DNA of 64,000 nt from Streptomyces formicae (GTDB lineage Bacteria; Actinomycetota; Actinomycetes; Streptomycetales; Streptomycetaceae), in assembly GCF_002556545.1 (NCBI RefSeq), contig NZ_CP022685.1:6054001-6118000 (forward strand), written 5' to 3'. The position numbers and the translations under genes were made by a program. This document shows, piece after piece, positions 49,608 to 57,824 of the stretch (position 1 is the stretch's first letter; each line of letters starts with the position of its first letter). The notes under the pieces were generated by a model, which saw only the letters and a program-made list of their open reading frames with translations, was not told where the DNA came from and made no database searches.

Positions 49608-51226
49608 CTCTCGTAGACGTCACGGATCTCTCCGTGGAGTTCACCTCGGGCGTACGCGCCGTGGACGGCCTCTCCTTCACGCTCGACGCGGGCGGGGCGC
49701 TCGCCCTGGTCGGCGAGTCGGGGTCCGGCAAGTCGACCGTGGCGGCCGCGCTGCTCGGGCTGCACCGGGGCACCGGCGCGCGCGTCACCGGCTCCGTCCT
49801 CGTCGACGGCGTCGACGTGGAGCGGGCACCGGACGCGGAGCTGCGGCGGCTGCGCGGCGGGAGGGCCGCGATGGTCTTCCAGGATCCGCTGTCCTCCCTC
49901 GACCCGTACTACGCGGTGGGCGACCAGATCGCCGAGGTGTACCGGGTGCACTCGGGAGCCTCCCGGCGAGCGGCACGCGCGCGTGCCGTGGAGGTGCTCG
50001 ACCGGGTCGGCATTCCCGACGCGGCCCGCCGCTCGCGGGCGCGGCCGCACGAGTTCAGCGGCGGCATGCGCCAACGCGCGCTCATCGCCATGGCGTTGGC
50101 CTGCGAACCCGCGCTCCTGGTCGCCGACGAGCCGACCACCGCGCTCGACGTGACCGTGCAGGCCCAGATCCTCGACCTGCTGCACGCGCTGCGCCAGGAG
50201 ACCGGCATGGGGCTGCTCCTGGTCACGCACGACGTGGGGGTCGCCGCGGAGAGCGTGGAGGACGTCCTGGTCATGCGCGGCGGGCGCGCGGTGGAACGGG
50301 GCGCGGTGGGCGACATCCTGGGCGCTCCGCGCGAGGCGTACACCCGGGAGCTGCTCGACGCGGTGCCCCGGGTGGACGCGCCGCGCGGGCGCCCCGCCGC
50401 GGAGCAGGGCGACGTGGTGCTCGAAGCCGTCGGCCTGCGGCGGGAGTTCGGGCGCGGCCGACGCGCGGTCACGGCGGTCGACGGGGTGTCGCTCACCGTG
50501 CGCGAGGGCGAGACCCTCGGCATCGTGGGGGAGAGCGGCAGCGGCAAGACGACGCTCGGCCGCATGCTCGTGGGTCTCCTCCAGCCGACCGCCGGGCAAC
50601 TCCGTCACGGGGGTGCGGAGCGGCCCGGCGGCCGGGTCAGGACCGATGTGCAGATGGTGTTCCAGGACCCGGTGTCCTCGCTCAACCCGCGGCGCTCCAT
50701 CGGCGAGTCCATCGCGGACCCGCTGCGCGCACGGGGCGCCGAGGACACCCTCGTACGGGAACGGGTGAGCGATCTCCTGTCCCGCGTCGGGCTCGAACCC
50801 GCGCACTACGACCGCTATCCGCACGAGTTCAGCGGCGGCCAGCGCCAGCGCGTCGGCATCGCCAGGGCGCTCGCCGCCGAGCCCCGGGTCATCGTGTGCG
50901 ACGAGCCGGTCTCCGCGCTCGACGTCACGACGCAGGCCCAGGTGACCGGGTTGCTCGCCGAGTTGCAGCGCGAGCTCGGGCTCGCGCTGGTCTTCATCGC
51001 GCACGACCTCGCGGTCGTGCGCCAGGTCAGCGATCGCGTCGCGGTGATGCGTCAGGGGCGGATCGTGGAGTGCGGCCCGGCGGAGGAGGTGTACGGCGCG
51101 CCCCAGGACCCGTACACGAAGCGGCTGCTCGCGGCCGTGCCCGCGCTCGATCCCGAGGCGGCGGCGCGGCGGCGCGAGGCCCGCGCGGAGCTGGCGGCGG
51201 ACGGCCAGGAGATGGCCGCAGCCTGA
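49604..51226 (+). CDS. Fused two-domain ABC ATPase (DppD-DppF type)
   Basis: 540 aa with two complete nucleotide-binding domains. Domain 1 (1-260) has [24 protein letters not shown] and [12 protein letters not shown]. Domain 2 (270-530) has [24 protein letters not shown] and [12 protein letters not shown]. The oligopeptide-family C-terminal segments [12 protein letters not shown] and [12 protein letters not shown] are in both. The fusion gives the whole ATPase heterodimer in one chain. ATG overlaps the permease stop by 4 bp. A 15-bp-stem terminator follows the operon. Confidence 0.93.
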   Translation: MTLVDVTDLSVEFTSGVRAVDGLSFTLDAGGALALVGESGSGKSTVAAALLGLHRGTGARVTGSVLVDGVDVERAPDAELRRLRGGRAAMVFQDPLSSLDPYYAVGDQIAEVYRVHSGASRRAARARAVEVLDRVGIPDAARRSRARPHEFSGGMRQRALIAMALACEPALLVADEPTTALDVTVQAQILDLLHALRQETGMGLLLVTHDVGVAAESVEDVLVMRGGRAVERGAVGDILGAPREAYTRELLDAVPRVDAPRGRPAAEQGDVVLEAVGLRREFGRGRRAVTAVDGVSLTVREGETLGIVGESGSGKTTLGRMLVGLLQPTAGQLRHGGAERPGGRVRTDVQMVFQDPVSSLNPRRSIGESIADPLRARGAEDTLVRERVSDLLSRVGLEPAHYDRYPHEFSGGQRQRVGIARALAAEPRVIVCDEPVSALDVTTQAQVTGLLAELQRELGLALVFIAHDLAVVRQVSDRVAVMRQGRIVECGPAEEVYGAPQDPYTKRLLAAVPALDPEAAARRREARAELAADGQEMAAA

Positions 51227-51313
51227 CTCTCCGTAGCGAAAAGGGGCTTTCGAGGCGCTATAGCGCGACAGAACGCTACCGGCGCGGGAAAGTTACGGCC
51301 GTTCACCCCTTTT

Positions 51314-51347
51314 GGTGGCGCGATGGACAACCGTCCATCGCGCCACC
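51314..51347 (+). terminator. Terminator after the ABC importer operon
   Basis: 15-bp perfect stem GGTGGCGCGATGGAC with its complement and loop AACC, preceded by CCTTTT, 87 bp after the ATPase stop and before the exopolysaccharide-like genes. Confidence 0.8.
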
Positions 51348-51427
51348 GTCATGACCGCATACGTTCGTCCCGCTGCGAGCCGCCGGTCCAACGGCGGCTC
51401 CCCAAACGGGAGATCGGGGGTGCACTC

Positions 51428-53191
51428 GTGCGCATCGGACTGCTTACGGAGGGTGGCTATCCGTATGTGAGCGGTGAGGCCAGGCTGTGGTGCGACCGGC
51501 TCGTCCGTGGGCTCGGGCGGCACGAGTTCGACATCTACGCCCTCAGCCGCAGCAGGCGGCAGGAGCAGCAGGGCTGGATCGCGCTCCCGCCCCAGGTCAG
51601 CCGGGTGCGCACGGCGCCGCTGTGGACCGTCGACGACGGCGCGCTGTCCGGCGCGGGCCCCCGGGGAGGCCACGGCAGGCGGGCCAGGCGACGCTTCACT
51701 GAGTGCTTCGGGGAGCTGGCGGCGGTGATCTGCCGGGGCGATTCCGGGGGCGCGGCGACCGACACGGAGCGCCGCCCGCAGGACGTGGCGGACCGTTTCG
51801 GCAACGCGCTGTACGGGCTCGCCGAACTCGCCCGCGACGAAGGCGGCCTCGCCGGTGCCCTGCGCTCCGAGTCCGCCGTGCGCGCCCTGGAGAGCGCCTG
51901 CCGCGCGCCCGGCGCGCTGCGCGCCGCACGCACCGTCCGGGTCCCCGATCTGCTCGCCGTCGCGGGCCTGCTCGAGCGCGCGCTGCGCCCCCTCTCCCTC
52001 GACTGGTACGGGGACGACGGGCTCGGCGCCGTCGACCTGTGCCACGCCACCTCCGGCGGACCCGCGGCGCTGCCCGGGCTGCTCGCCAGGCACTTCGCCG
52101 GAGTGCCGCTGCTCGTCACCGAGTACGGGGTGCAGCTGCGGGCGCACTACCTCGCCGCGGGCGACACCGACCTGAGCGCCCCCGCACGCGCCCTGCTCGC
52201 CTCCTTCCACGGTCTGCTCGCCGCCGAGGTGTACGACAGGGCCACCCTCATCACCCCCGGCAACACGCACGCCCGTCGCTGGCAGGAGCGCTGCGGCGCC
52301 GACCGGGCCAAGCTGCGCACGGTCCACCCCGGCATGGAGGCGGACCGCTTCGCCGAGGTCGGCGAGGGCGGCTACGACGACTCCGCCGCCGACCTGAGCA
52401 CCCTCCTGTGGGTCGGCCGCATCGAGCCCACCAAGGACCTGATCTCCCTGCTCCACGCCTTCGCGGAGGTCCGCAAGGAGGAGCCCGACGCGCGGCTGCG
52501 CATCGTCGGGGCGCCCGCAGAAGGACCCGAGGCGGCCGCCTATCTGGCGCACTGCCGCGCGCTCGCCGCGCAGCTCTTCCCCGACGAGGCCGACGGCGCG
52601 CACGCGGTCGGCGACAACCCCGTCTCCTTCGAGGAGATCGGCGGGCCCGAGACCCCGGAGCTCGTCGACGCGTACGCGGGCGCGGGCGTCGTCGTCCTTT
52701 CGAGCGTCGTCGAGGGCTTCCCGATCAGCCTCGTCGAGGCCATGTTCTGCGGCCGCGCGACCGTCTCGACGGACGTGGGCGCTGTCGTGGAGGTCATCGG
52801 CGGCACGGGCCTCGTCGTACCGCCGCGCAATCCGCGGGCGCTCGCGGAGGCGTGCGTGGCGCTCCTGCGCGACCCCGAGCGCTGCGCGCGCCTGGGCGCG
52901 GCGGCGCGGGCGCGGGCACTCGAACTCTTCACCGTCGAGCAGAACGTCGCGGCCTTCCGGGGGATCTATCTGGAGATCGTCTCGCACTGCCCGGTCCGCA
53001 GGGAGGCCCTCGACGCGTCGGGCGAACCGGTGCCCTTCGCGAACCCCGCCGAGGCGTCCGTGCCGGGCCGCTGGGCGGTCGCTGTGGGGCCCGCGTCCGG
53101 CATGGAGCCCGGCAACGAGAGCGCGGGCGTGCCGAGTTGGGCCGTGGACCGCGTTCCTGCGGACGCCGAGTTGAAGGGGGCGGCCGTATGA
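51428..53191 (+). CDS. PelF-like GT4 glycosyltransferase (DUF3492)
   Basis: 587 aa. The N-terminal DUF3492 part opens with RIGLLTEGGYPYVSGEARLW. LLVTEYGVQLRAHYLA corresponds to the TEHG-type motif of PelF. The C-terminal GT-B half has LLWVGRIEPTKDLISLLHAF and SSVVEGFPISLVEAMFCGRA, the acidic donor-binding Glu pair, then VSTDVGAVVEVIGG. PelF polymerises N-acetyl-hexosamine from UDP-sugar in the cytosol. Residues after about 525 are a Pro/Ala-rich tail. GTG at 51428 with a G-rich tract before it. Overlaps the next gene by 4 bp. Confidence 0.88.
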   Translation: MRIGLLTEGGYPYVSGEARLWCDRLVRGLGRHEFDIYALSRSRRQEQQGWIALPPQVSRVRTAPLWTVDDGALSGAGPRGGHGRRARRRFTECFGELAAVICRGDSGGAATDTERRPQDVADRFGNALYGLAELARDEGGLAGALRSESAVRALESACRAPGALRAARTVRVPDLLAVAGLLERALRPLSLDWYGDDGLGAVDLCHATSGGPAALPGLLARHFAGVPLLVTEYGVQLRAHYLAAGDTDLSAPARALLASFHGLLAAEVYDRATLITPGNTHARRWQERCGADRAKLRTVHPGMEADRFAEVGEGGYDDSAADLSTLLWVGRIEPTKDLISLLHAFAEVRKEEPDARLRIVGAPAEGPEAAAYLAHCRALAAQLFPDEADGAHAVGDNPVSFEEIGGPETPELVDAYAGAGVVVLSSVVEGFPISLVEAMFCGRATVSTDVGAVVEVIGGTGLVVPPRNPRALAEACVALLRDPERCARLGAAARARALELFTVEQNVAAFRGIYLEIVSHCPVRREALDASGEPVPFANPAEASVPGRWAVAVGPASGMEPGNESAGVPSWAVDRVPADAELKGAAV

Positions 53192-54576
53192 ACGGCGTGG
53201 AGCGGACGGCATCCGATGCCGTGGACGCGCCCCGCGCACCGCAGGGCGCGGACGGCTGGGACACGCGGTCCGAGGAGCTTCTCGCGGACGCGGCGCTGAC
53301 GCCGGGGGCGTCGGAACTGCTGCCGGGGGCGTCGGCTCGGGCGCCTGAGTTCGGAGCGTCGATCCCCGCCTTCGGGGAGGCGGACACCGGCATCAGCACC
53401 GGCACCGGCATCAGTACCGGCACCAGCAGAGCGGGGCGCGCGCGGGCCGCCGTCGCCAAGGTGGGACGGCGCGGCGGCGCCGACCCCGTGAAAGCGCTGA
53501 TGCACCGGCACCGCGAGCTGTGCGCCCGCGCCGTCGACCCGCTGGAGATCGCCGCGGGCCTCGAGGCGCACGGCGTGACCGACCGCACCGCGGCCCGCTT
53601 CCGCCACCGCGATGTGTTCGCCCTGGCCGAGGAGATGTACGCGCGCGTGCCGCGCGGTGGCGACGACGGGATTGAACACGCGTCGCCGAGCGCCGCCGAC
53701 GACGTGCGCAACGCACCCGAAGTGCCGCCCGGATGGGCCCTGTTCGCGCTGCTGCCCGGTGCGGTGTGCGCGCTCACCGTCGGGGGGATCGCCCTCTCCG
53801 AGGGCACCACGCGCCTCGTGGTGGGGCTCGGGGGCGCGGCCGCCGTGGCGGTGGCCCTGCGCATCGCCCTGCGGTACGGGCCGCTGCGCTCCCCGGCTCG
53901 TCCGGCGCCCTCCACGCGCGCGTGGGTGTGCTTCCTCCTGGCGTACGCGCTCCTGGGCGACGGGCTGCTGGCGGGCGCCGTGGCGGGCGGACCCGACGAG
54001 CTCTGGGCGCCGTCCTTCGCCGCGGCCCTTGGCCTGTCCTTCGCCGTCGCGCCCGCGATCTGGTGCGCCCGACTCTTCGCCGTACGGGCCGGGGGACGGC
54101 TCCGCGCCAGCCGCGGACTCGATGAATTCGCCCACTCCGTACGGCCGTTGCTCCTCGGCGTGATCGGTATCTTCCTCGCGGCGCTCGCGGCGCTCCTCGT
54201 GCTGTCCGGCGCGGCAGTCGACGCGTGGGGCGGAGAGCGCGGCGCCGCGCCCGCCGGCGCGCTCGGCGGGGCCGGTGCGCTGGGGGCGCTGCTGCTGCTC
54301 GCGCGGCTGCTCGGGGCGTACGGATGCACGCGGGCGCCCGCCCTGCTGCTCGGCGCGGTCGGCGCGGCCGAAGCGCTGGCCGTGGCCCTGGTGTTCGCGG
54401 GGCGGCTGCCCGGGTGCGAGGTGCTCGCGGAGCCCGGCACGGCCGTCGTCGACGCCTGGGGCCCCGGAGCCGTACCCGTCATCGTCTGCGGCACCGCGGC
54501 CCTCGCCCTGCTCGTCCACGCGACCAGGACCCTGACCAGGGCGTCCGCCCACGCCGGACCCGGCGAGGCGCCGTGA
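53188..54576 (+). CDS. Polytopic membrane protein of the exopolysaccharide-like cluster
   Basis: 462 aa. About 95 disordered N-terminal residues contain a GTGISTGT repeat. A conserved-looking cytoplasmic segment follows (VKALMHRHRELCARAVDPLEIAAGLEAHG, with a turn). From residue 180 on there are about eight hydrophobic helices. It has neither the 12-helix MATE-like pattern I would expect of PelG nor a GAF/GGDEF domain as in PelD. It is sandwiched between the PelF-like and epimerase genes with 4-bp coupling upstream. Export or anchoring of the glycan is a guess. Confidence 0.7.
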   Translation: MNGVERTASDAVDAPRAPQGADGWDTRSEELLADAALTPGASELLPGASARAPEFGASIPAFGEADTGISTGTGISTGTSRAGRARAAVAKVGRRGGADPVKALMHRHRELCARAVDPLEIAAGLEAHGVTDRTAARFRHRDVFALAEEMYARVPRGGDDGIEHASPSAADDVRNAPEVPPGWALFALLPGAVCALTVGGIALSEGTTRLVVGLGGAAAVAVALRIALRYGPLRSPARPAPSTRAWVCFLLAYALLGDGLLAGAVAGGPDELWAPSFAAALGLSFAVAPAIWCARLFAVRAGGRLRASRGLDEFAHSVRPLLLGVIGIFLAALAALLVLSGAAVDAWGGERGAAPAGALGGAGALGALLLLARLLGAYGCTRAPALLLGAVGAAEALAVALVFAGRLPGCEVLAEPGTAVVDAWGPGAVPVIVCGTAALALLVHATRTLTRASAHAGPGEAP

Positions 54577-54722
54577 ACCGGCGCGTCGCGAGCGCCCACG
54601 ACCGCACCTCGGCCCGCTCCGCGGGGACCCTCACGCACCACCGTGCAGACCACTCTCCCGCGGGGCCGACACCGCGGGCCTTATCCCGTGAACCACGGCA
54701 ACCTCCCGAAGGAGAAAGACAG

Positions 54723-54779
54723 ATGATCACCCGCAGCCACCTCCGCCTCCGCGCGGTTACCCCGGGAGGCCCCCGATGA
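54723..54779 (+). CDS. 18-codon ORF coupled to the epimerase gene
   Basis: MITRSHLRLRAVTPGGPR, ATG at 54723 with a strong AAGGAG 8 bp upstream. Its TGA overlaps the epimerase ATG (ATGA). The epimerase itself has no good ribosome site, so this mini-ORF probably feeds ribosomes to it. The same frame extends to a GTG at 54573 (68 codons) overlapping the membrane protein stop, but that stretch has no site of its own. Peptide function unknown. Confidence 0.55.
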   Translation: MITRSHLRLRAVTPGGPR

Positions 54780-55729
54780 GGGTGCTGCTGATCGGAGCCA
54801 ATGGTTACCTCGGCCGCTTCGTCGCCGACCGGTTGCTCGCCGACCCCGCGGTGCAGCTGACCGCGCTCGGCCGCGGCGACGACTCGGACGTGCGCTTCGA
54901 CCTCGCGAGCGGCAGTCCCGGCGCGCTGACCCGCTTCCTCGACGCGGTGCACCCGGGCGTCGTCATCAACTGCGCGGGCGCGACCCGAGGCGGCGCCCGC
55001 GAGCTGACCCGGCACAACACCGTCGCCGTCGCCACCATCTGCGAGGCCCTGCGCCGCAGCGGCTGCGGCGCCCGGCTCGTGCAGCTGGGCTGCGGCGCCG
55101 AGTACGGGCCGAGCCAGCCCGGCTCGTCGACCGCGGAGGACGCGGTGCCGCGGCCCGGCGGGCCCTACGGCGTCAGCAAGCTGGCGGCCACCGAACTCGT
55201 GCTCGGCTCCGGGCTCGACGCCGTCGTCCTGCGGGTCTTCTCGCCCGCCGGGCCCGGCACCCCTGCCGGGTCGCCGCTCGGGCGGCTCGCGGAGGCCATG
55301 CGGCGCGCGATGCAGGCGGGCGACGGCGAGCTCAAGCTCGGCGGCCTGGGCGTGCAGCGGGACTTCGTCGACGTACGGGACGTGGCGCGCGCGGTGCACG
55401 CCGCCTCGCTCTCCGCCGCCCAGGGCGTGGTGAACATCGGCGCGGGCCGCGCCGTGCGGCTGCGCGACGCCGCCGCCGTGCTCGCCCGCGTCGCGGGATA
55501 CGGCGGCGCGTTGCACGAACTCGACCAGGTGCCCGTACGGCCATCCATCGGGCACCCCCGCACCGAATCAGAGCACGGGGCCCCGGCCGCCTACCCCTAC
55601 CCGGACGGCTGCGGCAGCTGGCAGCAGGCGGACGTGCGCACCGCGCGCGACCGGCTCGGCTGGCGGCCCCGCATCAACCTCGAAGAGTCACTCGCCGACA
55701 TCTGGATGGAGGCCGCATGCCGCATCTGA
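54776..55729 (+). CDS. NAD-dependent sugar epimerase/dehydratase
   Basis: 317 aa, extended SDR. LLIGANGYLGRFVADRL is the GxxGxxG nucleotide loop (residues 4-20), INCAGATRGG follows strand 4 and YGVSKLAATEL has the catalytic Tyr-x3-Lys (about 136-140). QRDFVDVRDVARAVHAA is the epimerase substrate region. In Pel and galactosaminogalactan loci the matching enzyme is a UDP-GlcNAc C4-epimerase (PelX/Gne). Here the sugar is inferred from context. It overlaps the spherulin gene by 13 bp. Confidence 0.88.
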   Translation: MRVLLIGANGYLGRFVADRLLADPAVQLTALGRGDDSDVRFDLASGSPGALTRFLDAVHPGVVINCAGATRGGARELTRHNTVAVATICEALRRSGCGARLVQLGCGAEYGPSQPGSSTAEDAVPRPGGPYGVSKLAATELVLGSGLDAVVLRVFSPAGPGTPAGSPLGRLAEAMRRAMQAGDGELKLGGLGVQRDFVDVRDVARAVHAASLSAAQGVVNIGAGRAVRLRDAAAVLARVAGYGGALHELDQVPVRPSIGHPRTESEHGAPAAYPYPDGCGSWQQADVRTARDRLGWRPRINLEESLADIWMEAACRI

Positions 55730-56466
55730 CCAGGACCGCCAGGGGCACAGCGAGCACCGACGTACGCATCGGCTTCGGCGTTCCGGGCTTCGCCCACCCG
55801 CTCGTCGCCCCCGCCGAGTGGTCCGAACTCACCCGTCCCGGCACCCCTTTGAAGTGGGTTGTCCTGAATGTCGCCAATGGTCCGGGGGAGCGCCCCGATC
55901 CGCACTGCCTGGAGGCGGCGGGACGGCTGCGGAACGCGGGCGTCCGCGTCCTCGGGCACCTCGACATGACGTACGGCGCCCGGCCCTTCGGCGAGCTGGT
56001 CTCCGACGCCCACCGCTATCTCGACTGGTACCAGGTCGACGGCTTCTCGCTGGACCGCTGTCCGACCGAGCGGGCCGTGCTGCCCGAGGTCCGCAGGACG
56101 GTCACGACGCTGCGCGCGCTGATCGACGACGCGCACATCGTGCTCGGCCACGGCACCCATCCGTACCCCGGATACGCCGAGACGGGCGACCAGTTGGTGA
56201 CCTTCACCGGCCCGTGGAGCGACTACCGCTGGTCGCAGGTGGCCGAGTGGACCGCCGACTACCCACCCGAGCGCTTCTGCCACTTCGTGCACGGCATGCC
56301 GCGCGGGCACCTGGAGGAGGCGCTGCGCATCGCGCGCTGGCAGGGTGCCTCGACGATCTACTTCACCGACCGGGTCGGCGACGGCGGTACGAACGCGCCC
56401 TGGGAGTCCATGCCCGGTTACTGGGACGAGATCGTCTCGCGCATCGGAACAGGTGTCTCGGAATGA
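55717..56466 (+). CDS. Spherulin-4 (GH135-like) family protein
   Basis: 249 aa, TIM-barrel type. KWVVLNVANGPGERPD matches the NxNxGPG opening of the family, GHLDMTYGARP strand 3, and RYLDWYQVDGFSLDRC strand 4. Fungal Sph3 (GH135) cleaves galactosaminogalactan and PelA has a similar hydrolase. The acid pair expected at the strand-4 end reads Asp-Arg here (LDRC), and the usual VTFEG reads VTFTG. Activity may be lost or altered. No signal peptide is evident, which is odd for a glycan hydrolase. Overlaps the epimerase by 13 bp. Confidence 0.78.
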   Translation: MPHLTRTARGTASTDVRIGFGVPGFAHPLVAPAEWSELTRPGTPLKWVVLNVANGPGERPDPHCLEAAGRLRNAGVRVLGHLDMTYGARPFGELVSDAHRYLDWYQVDGFSLDRCPTERAVLPEVRRTVTTLRALIDDAHIVLGHGTHPYPGYAETGDQLVTFTGPWSDYRWSQVAEWTADYPPERFCHFVHGMPRGHLEEALRIARWQGASTIYFTDRVGDGGTNAPWESMPGYWDEIVSRIGTGVSE

Positions 56467-56529
56467 AGGAGGGCGTGGCAGTGTTACACGCAGAACAACC
56501 GTTCCGAATTTCCGACCAACGGAGTCCCC

Positions 56530-57708
56530 GTGTCGCTGCCACCCCTGGTCGAGCCCGCCTCTGAGCTCACCGTCGACGAGGTCCGCAGGTACTCCCGCCA
56601 CCTGATCATCCCCGATGTCGGGATGGACGGGCAGAAGCGGCTGAAGAACGCCAAGGTGCTCTGTGTGGGCGCCGGTGGTCTGGGCTCTCCGGCCCTGATG
56701 TACCTGGCCGCCGCCGGTGTGGGCACGCTCGGCATCGTCGAGTTCGACGAGGTCGACGAGTCCAACCTGCAGCGCCAGATCATCCACAGCCAGGCGGACA
56801 TCGGCCGCTCCAAGGCGGAGTCCGCGAAGGACTCGGTGCTCGGCATCAACCCGTACGTGAACGTGATCCTCCACGAAGAGCGGCTCGAGGCCGAGAACGT
56901 GATGGACATCTTCAGCCAGTACGACCTGATCGTCGACGGCACGGACAACTTCGCGACCCGCTACCTGGTCAACGACGCGTGCGTGCTGCTCAACAAGCCG
57001 TACGTCTGGGGTTCGATCTACCGCTTCGACGGCCAGGCGTCGGTCTTCTGGAGCGAGCACGGTCCGTGCTACCGCTGCCTCTACCCGGAGCCCCCGCCGC
57101 CCGGCATGGTCCCCTCCTGCGCCGAGGGCGGCGTGCTCGGCGTGCTGTGCGCGTCGATCGGTTCCATCCAGGTCAACGAGGCCATCAAGCTCCTCGCGGG
57201 CATCGGCGAGCCGCTGGTCGGCCGCCTGATGATCTACGACGCCCTGGAGATGCAGTACCGCCAGGTCAAGGTCCGCAAGGACCCCGACTGCGCGGTCTGC
57301 GGCGAGAACCCCACCGTCACCGAGCTCATCGACTACGAGGCCTTCTGCGGCGTCGTGTCCGAGGAGGCCCAGGAGGCGGCGGCCGGTTCGACGATCACTC
57401 CCAAGCAGCTCAAGGAGTGGATCGACGGCGACGAGAAGATCGAGATCATCGACGTTCGCGAGCCGAACGAGTACGAGATCGTCTCCATCCCCGGCGCCAA
57501 GCTGATCCCCAAGAACGAGTTCCTCATGGGCACCGCCCTGGAGAGCCTTCCGCAGGACAAGAAGATCGTCTTGCACTGCAAGACGGGTGTCCGCAGTGCG
57601 GAGGTCCTCGCGGTCCTGAAGTCGGCGGGCTTCTCGGACGCGGTGCATGTGGGTGGCGGCGTGATCGGGTGGGTCAACCAGATCGAACCCGACAAGCCGG
57701 TCTACTAG
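56530..57708 (+). CDS. moeZ: MoeZ: adenylyltransferase/sulfurtransferase (ThiF + rhodanese)
   Basis: 392 aa. The ThiF/MoeB domain (1-270) has VGAGGLGSPALMYLAAAG (ATP loop), ESNLQRQIIH with the Arg finger and zinc Cys pairs CYRC and CAVC. The rhodanese domain (about 290-390) carries the persulfide Cys in LHCKTGVRSAEV. It activates ubiquitin-like sulfur carriers (for thiamine, molybdopterin, CysO-type cysteine and thio-natural products) and sulfurates them. GTG start with GGAG at 7 bp. It resumes the conserved block (Rv3206c) interrupted by the ABC and exopolysaccharide genes. Confidence 0.93.
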   Translation: MSLPPLVEPASELTVDEVRRYSRHLIIPDVGMDGQKRLKNAKVLCVGAGGLGSPALMYLAAAGVGTLGIVEFDEVDESNLQRQIIHSQADIGRSKAESAKDSVLGINPYVNVILHEERLEAENVMDIFSQYDLIVDGTDNFATRYLVNDACVLLNKPYVWGSIYRFDGQASVFWSEHGPCYRCLYPEPPPPGMVPSCAEGGVLGVLCASIGSIQVNEAIKLLAGIGEPLVGRLMIYDALEMQYRQVKVRKDPDCAVCGENPTVTELIDYEAFCGVVSEEAQEAAAGSTITPKQLKEWIDGDEKIEIIDVREPNEYEIVSIPGAKLIPKNEFLMGTALESLPQDKKIVLHCKTGVRSAEVLAVLKSAGFSDAVHVGGGVIGWVNQIEPDKPVY

Positions 57709-57730
57709 GCGTAGCGCCTGAACGGAGACT

Positions 57731-57761
57731 GAGGGCCCGCACCATGAAGGTGCGGGCCCTC
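57731..57761 (+). terminator. Terminator of moeZ
   Basis: 13-bp perfect stem GAGGGCCCGCACC with its complement, loop ATGAA, 22 bp after the stop. Confidence 0.9.
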
Positions 57762-57824
57762 CGTCCTTGCGTCAACCGCTCGCCTTGAGGGCTCGTCCTC
57801 AAACGCCGGACGGGCTGGTTCTCC

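Noticed and set aside
54573..54722. GTG-started 5' extension of the 18-codon ORF (to 68 codons)
   Set aside because: Composition is disordered His/Arg/Pro/Ser, no ribosome site; the internal ATG has a strong one.
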